Shown: one piece after another, positions 5,606 through 8,425 of the stretch
Layout: each line of letters begins with the position of its first letter
How positions within the stretch are numbered: position 1 is the first letter of the stretch
DNA from: an uncultured Collinsella sp.
Lineage (GTDB): Bacteria > Actinomycetota > Coriobacteriia > Coriobacteriales > Coriobacteriaceae
Reading direction: 5' to 3'
Assembly: GCA_900542235.1 (NCBI GenBank)
Contig: UQNB01000083.1
Span: forward strand, 1-8,425
Length of the DNA stretch: 8,425 nucleotides
Position numbers and translations under genes: made by a program
The notes under the pieces: generated by a model
What the model was told of the DNA's origin: nothing
Database searches by the model: none
Seen by the model: the letters and a program-made list of their open reading frames with translations, nothing else

Positions 5606-5636
5606 GCCTCCCCCCGCGCACGGAACGGGAGGAGGC
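5606..5636 (-). terminator. Probable terminator hairpin of the YfcC-like gene
   Basis: Arms 5606-5616 and 5626-5636 form an 11-bp GC-rich stem around a 9-base loop, with one G.U wobble in the minus RNA (5612/5630). On the minus strand it is followed by GCTCTTGTGTT, a weak U-rich tail. It is about 100 bases past the carrier stop codon, with further hairpins between, so some transcription may stop earlier or later. Confidence 0.5.
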
Positions 5637-5647
5637 TAAAGGTAGGA

Positions 5648-5679
5648 GTCTACCGGTGGGGTTACCCCACCGGACAGAC
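5648..5679. repeat. Strong hairpin in the 3' region of the carrier transcript
   Basis: CCGGTGGGG-TTA-CCCCACCGG (5653-5673) is a perfect 9-bp stem with a 3-base loop, extended past a small bulge by GTCT/AGAC. There is no T-tract, so it would stabilise the 3' end or pause RNA polymerase rather than terminate by itself. Confidence 0.5.
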
Positions 5680-5680
5680 G

Positions 5681-5711
5681 ATGACCAGGTGATCCTTTAC
5701 AGGATCGTCAT
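5681..5711. repeat. Bulged hairpin after the carrier gene
   Basis: GATCCT-TTAC-AGGATC (5691-5706) is a perfect 6-bp stem; ATGAC/GTCAT (5681-5685 and 5707-5711) extends it across a 5-base one-sided bulge. A further GTACCC-AAG-GGGTAC hairpin (5724-5738) touches the stop codon of the carrier gene. These belong to the 3' untranslated region of that transcript. Confidence 0.45.
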
Positions 5712-5738
5712 GGTTTCCGTGGGGTACCCAAGGGGTAC

Positions 5739-7217
5739 TTAGAGCATCACGCAAGCGATGGTCAGGATGACGGCGCAGACGACGGAGAGAGCGACGATGA
5801 GCTTAAGAGCAAACTTGAGCCAGGTCGTCCACTCGATCTTGGCCAGGGCAAGACCGCCCATGATGGCGCCAGAGGTCGGGGTGAACAGGTTCACGACACC
5901 GATAGCGGCGGAGAAGATCATGACCATGACCTCGGGCGAGAAGCCGAGCTTAACAGCCAGCGGTCCCATGATGGGCATGGAGACAGTAGCCATACCGGAG
6001 GTCGAGGGGATCAGGAAGGACAGGCCGAAGTAGACCAGGAAGCTCATGGGAGCGAAGATCACGCCGGACAGGCCAGCCAGAGCATTGGCGGCAGCGTCGA
6101 GGACGTAGACGTCGAGGCCGGTGCTAGCCATGAGGACGGAGATACCACGGGCAAGAGCGATGACGAGGACAACGGACATCATGTCGGCAGCGCCGGTGAT
6201 GAAGGTGTTGACGATCTGCTTCTCGGACAGGCCACCGATGATACCGATCAGGATAGCCATGAGGAAGAACCAGGTGGAAGCCTCGTCGAAGTACCACTGG
6301 CCAATGGGCAGGCCGGTGATCAGGGCAGACCAGCCCTGAACGATGGCGTTACCGTCGGCGTCATAGACAGCGCCAGCATCGAAGAAGTTGGCGACGCCCT
6401 CGTTGAGGTCGGCCAGCGGGATGAAGCCGACGATCATGACGACGAAGGTGAAGGCAAAGGCGATCAGAACACCCTTCTGGCGACCGGTGAGCTTGACCTC
6501 CTTGTTAACCTCGGAAGCAGCCTTGCCGTGAGCCTCTTCGGCGTCCTTGAGCTCCTGCATCGAAAGGATGGTGGAACCCTTGTCAGCCTTGACCTTCTTG
6601 GCATAGCTCATGACGAAGAAGATGGACATGGCAGTGGTAACAATCCACAGGACGGCACCGAGGCCGATGATGATGGACTGGTTGACCTCAATGCCAACGC
6701 CGGTCAGAGCGTCGACGGCAGCGCCGACGGCGAACGGGTTAACCGTGGAGCCCAGGCAGCCGCAGCCAGCGCCGAGCAGGACGGTGGCAGCACCGACCAT
6801 AGGGTCGAAGCCAGCGGCCATCATGGTAGCGGCAAGCAGGGCGTAGAAGGGAACGGTCTCCTCGCACATACCATAGGTGGTACCACCGAGGGAGAAGATG
6901 AGCATCAGCACGGGAATGAGCATGATCTCGTTGCCCTTAAGCTTCTGCACCAGAACGGCAATGCCGTTGTCCAGGGCGCCGGTCTCGGTCATCATGCCGA
7001 GGAAGCCGCCGAGGATCATAACGAAGAGGCAGACGGGCAGAGCGTCAGCGAAGCCCTTGACCGGGGCGGTGCAGAAATCGCTCAGGCGGGCAGCGGTAAC
7101 CTCGCCACCGGACGTACCGGAGACGATAACGGTAACAACCGCGACAATTGCCAGCAGAGCAAGAAGAATGGTGAACGATGAAGGCATACCGCGCTTTTTC
7201 TTAGCGGTCTCAGTCAT
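5739..7217 (-). CDS. YfcC/ArcD-like family membrane carrier
   Basis: This integral membrane protein of about 492 residues belongs to the YfcC family (C4-dicarboxylate anaerobic carrier-like, DcuC relatives). Numbered from the upstream ATG at 7226, I see about 12 hydrophobic segments, for example 18-37, 62-80, 101-118, 184-208, 251-270, 318-333, 389-406 and 471-494. Family signatures are GMCEETVPFY (119-128), GSTVNPFAVG (159-168), IPSTSGMATVSMPIMGPLA (406-424) and TPTSGAIMGGLALAKI (449-464). Beside ornithine carbamoyltransferase, an arginine/ornithine exchanger is the likeliest role, since streptococcal ArcD-type carriers belong to this family; dicarboxylate or peptide transport cannot be excluded. 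I prefer the ATG at 7217, because AAGGGGG (7233-7227) lies nine bases upstream but touches the ATG at 7226. Codon use is strongly restricted, like the neighbouring OTC gene. I see no clear promoter, so read-through from the OTC gene may contribute. Confidence 0.88.
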   Translation of the reverse strand: MTETAKKKRGMPSSFTILLALLAIVAVVTVIVSGTSGGEVTAARLSDFCTAPVKGFADALPVCLFVMILGGFLGMMTETGALDNGIAVLVQKLKGNEIMLIPVLMLIFSLGGTTYGMCEETVPFYALLAATMMAAGFDPMVGAATVLLGAGCGCLGSTVNPFAVGAAVDALTGVGIEVNQSIIIGLGAVLWIVTTAMSIFFVMSYAKKVKADKGSTILSMQELKDAEEAHGKAASEVNKEVKLTGRQKGVLIAFAFTFVVMIVGFIPLADLNEGVANFFDAGAVYDADGNAIVQGWSALITGLPIGQWYFDEASTWFFLMAILIGIIGGLSEKQIVNTFITGAADMMSVVLVIALARGISVLMASTGLDVYVLDAAANALAGLSGVIFAPMSFLVYFGLSFLIPSTSGMATVSMPIMGPLAVKLGFSPEVMVMIFSAAIGVVNLFTPTSGAIMGGLALAKIEWTTWLKFALKLIVALSVVCAVILTIACVML

Positions 7218-7249
7218 AGTTCTCATCCCCCTTCATAAATCATTTACTG

Positions 7250-7300
7250 ATCTCGCCCAAAGCGGCTCTTCCGTGCCGTGCATGTCGCTCGGTGCGAGAT
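7250..7300. repeat. ATCTCGC/GCGAGAT inverted repeat before the carrier gene
   Basis: Perfect 7-base arms (7250-7256 and 7294-7300) flank a 37-base interior in the OTC-carrier gap, after the OTC terminator and 24 bases before the carrier's ribosome binding site. It could be a leader hairpin or a spaced operator. I see no T-tract on the minus strand after it. Chance is possible for 7-base arms. Confidence 0.3.
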
Positions 7301-7307
7301 TTTTACC

Positions 7308-7348
7308 AGACAAAAGCGCTCGGGGTGCGCAGCAATGCACCCCGAGCG
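7308..7348 (-). terminator. Strong intrinsic terminator after ornithine carbamoyltransferase
   Basis: CGCTCGGGGTGC (7317-7328) and GCACCCCGAGCG (7337-7348) form a perfect 12-bp stem with an 8-base loop. On the minus strand it is followed by CTTTTGTCT. It starts 15 bases after the OTC stop codon. It would limit expression of the carrier gene relative to the OTC gene unless the carrier has its own promoter. Confidence 0.9.
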
Positions 7349-7363
7349 AGATGCTAGATGCTC

Positions 7364-8359
7364 TTACTTGAGCGTAGCGTACATGACAGCCTTGATGGTG
7401 TGCATGCGGTTCTCGGCCTCGTCGAAGACCTTGGAAGCGGGGCTCTCGAAGACCTCGTCGGTGACCTCCTGCTCGGTGATGCCGAACTGCTCGCACTTCT
7501 CGGCGCCAATCGTGGTGTTGGTGTCGTGGAAGCTGGGCAGGCAGTGCAGGAAGATGGCACCCGGGTTGGCCATAGCCATGACCTCGGAGGTAACACGATA
7601 CGGGGTGAGCTGAGCGATGCGCTCGGCCCAGACCTCGTCGGGCTCGCCCATGGAGACCCACACGTCGGTGTAGATGACGTCGGCACCGGTGACGCCGTCC
7701 TTAACGTCGGTGGTCAGCTTGATGGTGCAGCCGTTGGCCTCGGCGATGGGCTTGCAGGCCTCGATGACGTCGTCAGCGGGCATGCACTCCTCGGGGCCGC
7801 AGGCCACGAAGTTCATGCCGAGCTTGGAGCAGACAACCATGAGGGAGCGAGCGACGTTGTTCTTGCAGTCGCCCATGAAGACGAGGGTTTTGCCCTTGAT
7901 GTCGTAGTTGAAGTTCTCCTGGACGGTCAGGATATCGGCGAGCATCTGGGTGGGGTGCCACTCGGTGGTCAGTCCGTTCCAGACGGGCACGCCGGACTTA
8001 GCAGCGAGCTCCTCGACGTCATCCTGGGCAAAGCCACGGAACTCGATGCCGTCATACATGCGGCCGAGAACGCGAGCGGTGTCCTCGATGGACTCCTTCT
8101 TGCCCATCTGCGACGAACCCGGATCGAGGTAGGTGACGCCCATGCCCAGATCCATGCCGCCGACCTCGAAGGCACAGCGGGTACGAGTGGAGGTCTTCTG
8201 GAAGAGCAGAACGATGTTCTTGCCCTCGAGATAGCGGTGCGGAACGCCAGCGCGCTTCATGTCCTTGAAGTTCTTGGAGAGCTTGAGCAGGTACTCGATC
8301 TCCTCGGTGGTGAGGTCGAGGAGCTTGAGGAAGCTACGGCCGGAGAGGTTAACACCCAT
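7364..8359 (-). CDS. argF: Ornithine carbamoyltransferase (ArgF/ArcB)
   Basis: This cytosolic enzyme interconverts ornithine plus carbamoyl phosphate and citrulline plus phosphate. It is complete at 331 residues, the usual class I length. The N-terminal carbamoyl phosphate domain shows the STRTR loop (57-61), HPTQ (135-138) and MGDCKNN (162-168). The ornithine domain shows DVWVSMGE (232-239), HCLPSFHD (272-279, Cys273 as the usual substrate-binding Cys) and the conserved C-terminal ENRMHTIKAVM. The ATG has AAAGGAA seven bases upstream. No arginine biosynthesis gene is adjacent, whereas an ArcD-like carrier follows, so the catabolic role of the arginine deiminase pathway (ArcB) is more likely than biosynthesis; sequence alone cannot separate the two. 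Lys, Glu and Ile codons are almost all AAG, GAG and ATC where I read them, which suggests high expression. A 12-bp terminator follows. Confidence 0.96.
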   Translation of the reverse strand: MGVNLSGRSFLKLLDLTTEEIEYLLKLSKNFKDMKRAGVPHRYLEGKNIVLLFQKTSTRTRCAFEVGGMDLGMGVTYLDPGSSQMGKKESIEDTARVLGRMYDGIEFRGFAQDDVEELAAKSGVPVWNGLTTEWHPTQMLADILTVQENFNYDIKGKTLVFMGDCKNNVARSLMVVCSKLGMNFVACGPEECMPADDVIEACKPIAEANGCTIKLTTDVKDGVTGADVIYTDVWVSMGEPDEVWAERIAQLTPYRVTSEVMAMANPGAIFLHCLPSFHDTNTTIGAEKCEQFGITEQEVTDEVFESPASKVFDEAENRMHTIKAVMYATLK

Positions 8360-8425
8360 GGTTCGTTTCCTTTCGAAGAAATGAATTACGTAAGTATTAG
8401 TGTTGCCCGTTTAACGGGCGAAGCC
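8360..8425. promoter_or_regulatory. Upstream region of the OTC gene, cut by the window edge
   Basis: It contains the AAAGGAA ribosome binding site (8373-8367), an 8-base palindrome TTACGTAA (8386-8393) and the dyad GCCCGTT-T-AACGGGC (8405-8419). The dyad could be an operator or the stem of a terminator for a preceding gene, but no T-tract follows it. I find no convincing -35/-10 pair, so the promoter may lie outside the window or the gene may be cotranscribed with an upstream one such as arcA. Confidence 0.4.

Larger units (their letters stand above)
5232..5738. other. 507-base gene-free region rich in hairpins
   Basis: This stretch lies between the carrier gene and the DUF1846 gene. Minus-strand open frames at 5347-5601 read straight through the foldback arms, have no ribosome binding site and no recognisable protein, so I do not call them genes. 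From right to left on the minus strand it holds: a hairpin at the carrier stop codon, a bulged hairpin (5681-5711), a 13-bp hairpin (5648-5679), a terminator-like hairpin (5606-5636), a perfect 11-bp hairpin (5571-5596), two long foldbacks (5458-5556, 5315-5383), and the promoter of the next gene. Such density points to structured RNA ends and/or dispersed repeats. Confidence 0.65.

Noticed and set aside
6528..7181. Plus-strand open frame of 217 codons, very rich in Gly, Asp, His and Gln
   Set aside because: Composition is an artefact of reading the complement of transmembrane codons of the carrier gene.

Overview
The window looks like chromosomal DNA of a GC-rich Actinomycetota bacterium. 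The protein sequences, the synteny and the many long intergenic foldbacks make me favour a gut Coriobacteriia such as Collinsella, but I infer this without a database search. All six convincing genes are on the minus strand, so the window reads right to left. I found no tRNA, rRNA, CRISPR array or insertion sequence.

Right part (8359 to 5739): an ornithine carbamoyltransferase (ArgF/ArcB type) with a strong 12-bp terminator right after its stop codon, then a YfcC/ArcD-like membrane carrier. OTC beside this carrier family suggests arginine catabolism: carbamoyl phosphate made from citrulline, with arginine/ornithine exchange. Both genes use a strongly restricted codon set (for example AAG for Lys, GAG for Glu, ATC for Ile in the stretches read), which suggests high expression. 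Behind the carrier is a gene-free stretch of about 500 bases full of hairpins, including two long foldbacks.

Middle (5207 to 3131): a DUF1846/UPF0371 protein with its own TATAAT-like -10 and a terminator, then a small winged-helix DNA-binding protein whose start should be moved downstream to an ATG with a perfect AGGAGG, also followed by a terminator.

Left part (2952 to 347): pyrG (CTP synthase) and xerD (tyrosine recombinase) separated by 2 nt, so probably one transcript. The pair resembles the actinobacterial pyrG-(NUDIX)-xerD neighbourhood with the NUDIX gene missing. It ends in a large 20-bp foldback terminator. The first 90 bases hold a repeated AATATGTT-type motif and a perfect 8+8 dyad, probably regulatory sites for a gene to the left of the window.

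The coding content is ordinary. The most interesting non-coding signal is a set of long foldbacks (250-313, 5315-5383, 5458-5556) whose single mismatches are all A.C on the plus strand, meaning G.U wobbles in minus-strand RNA. They look like structured RNA or dispersed repeats carried in the direction of transcription. I do not see a clearly new protein system here.
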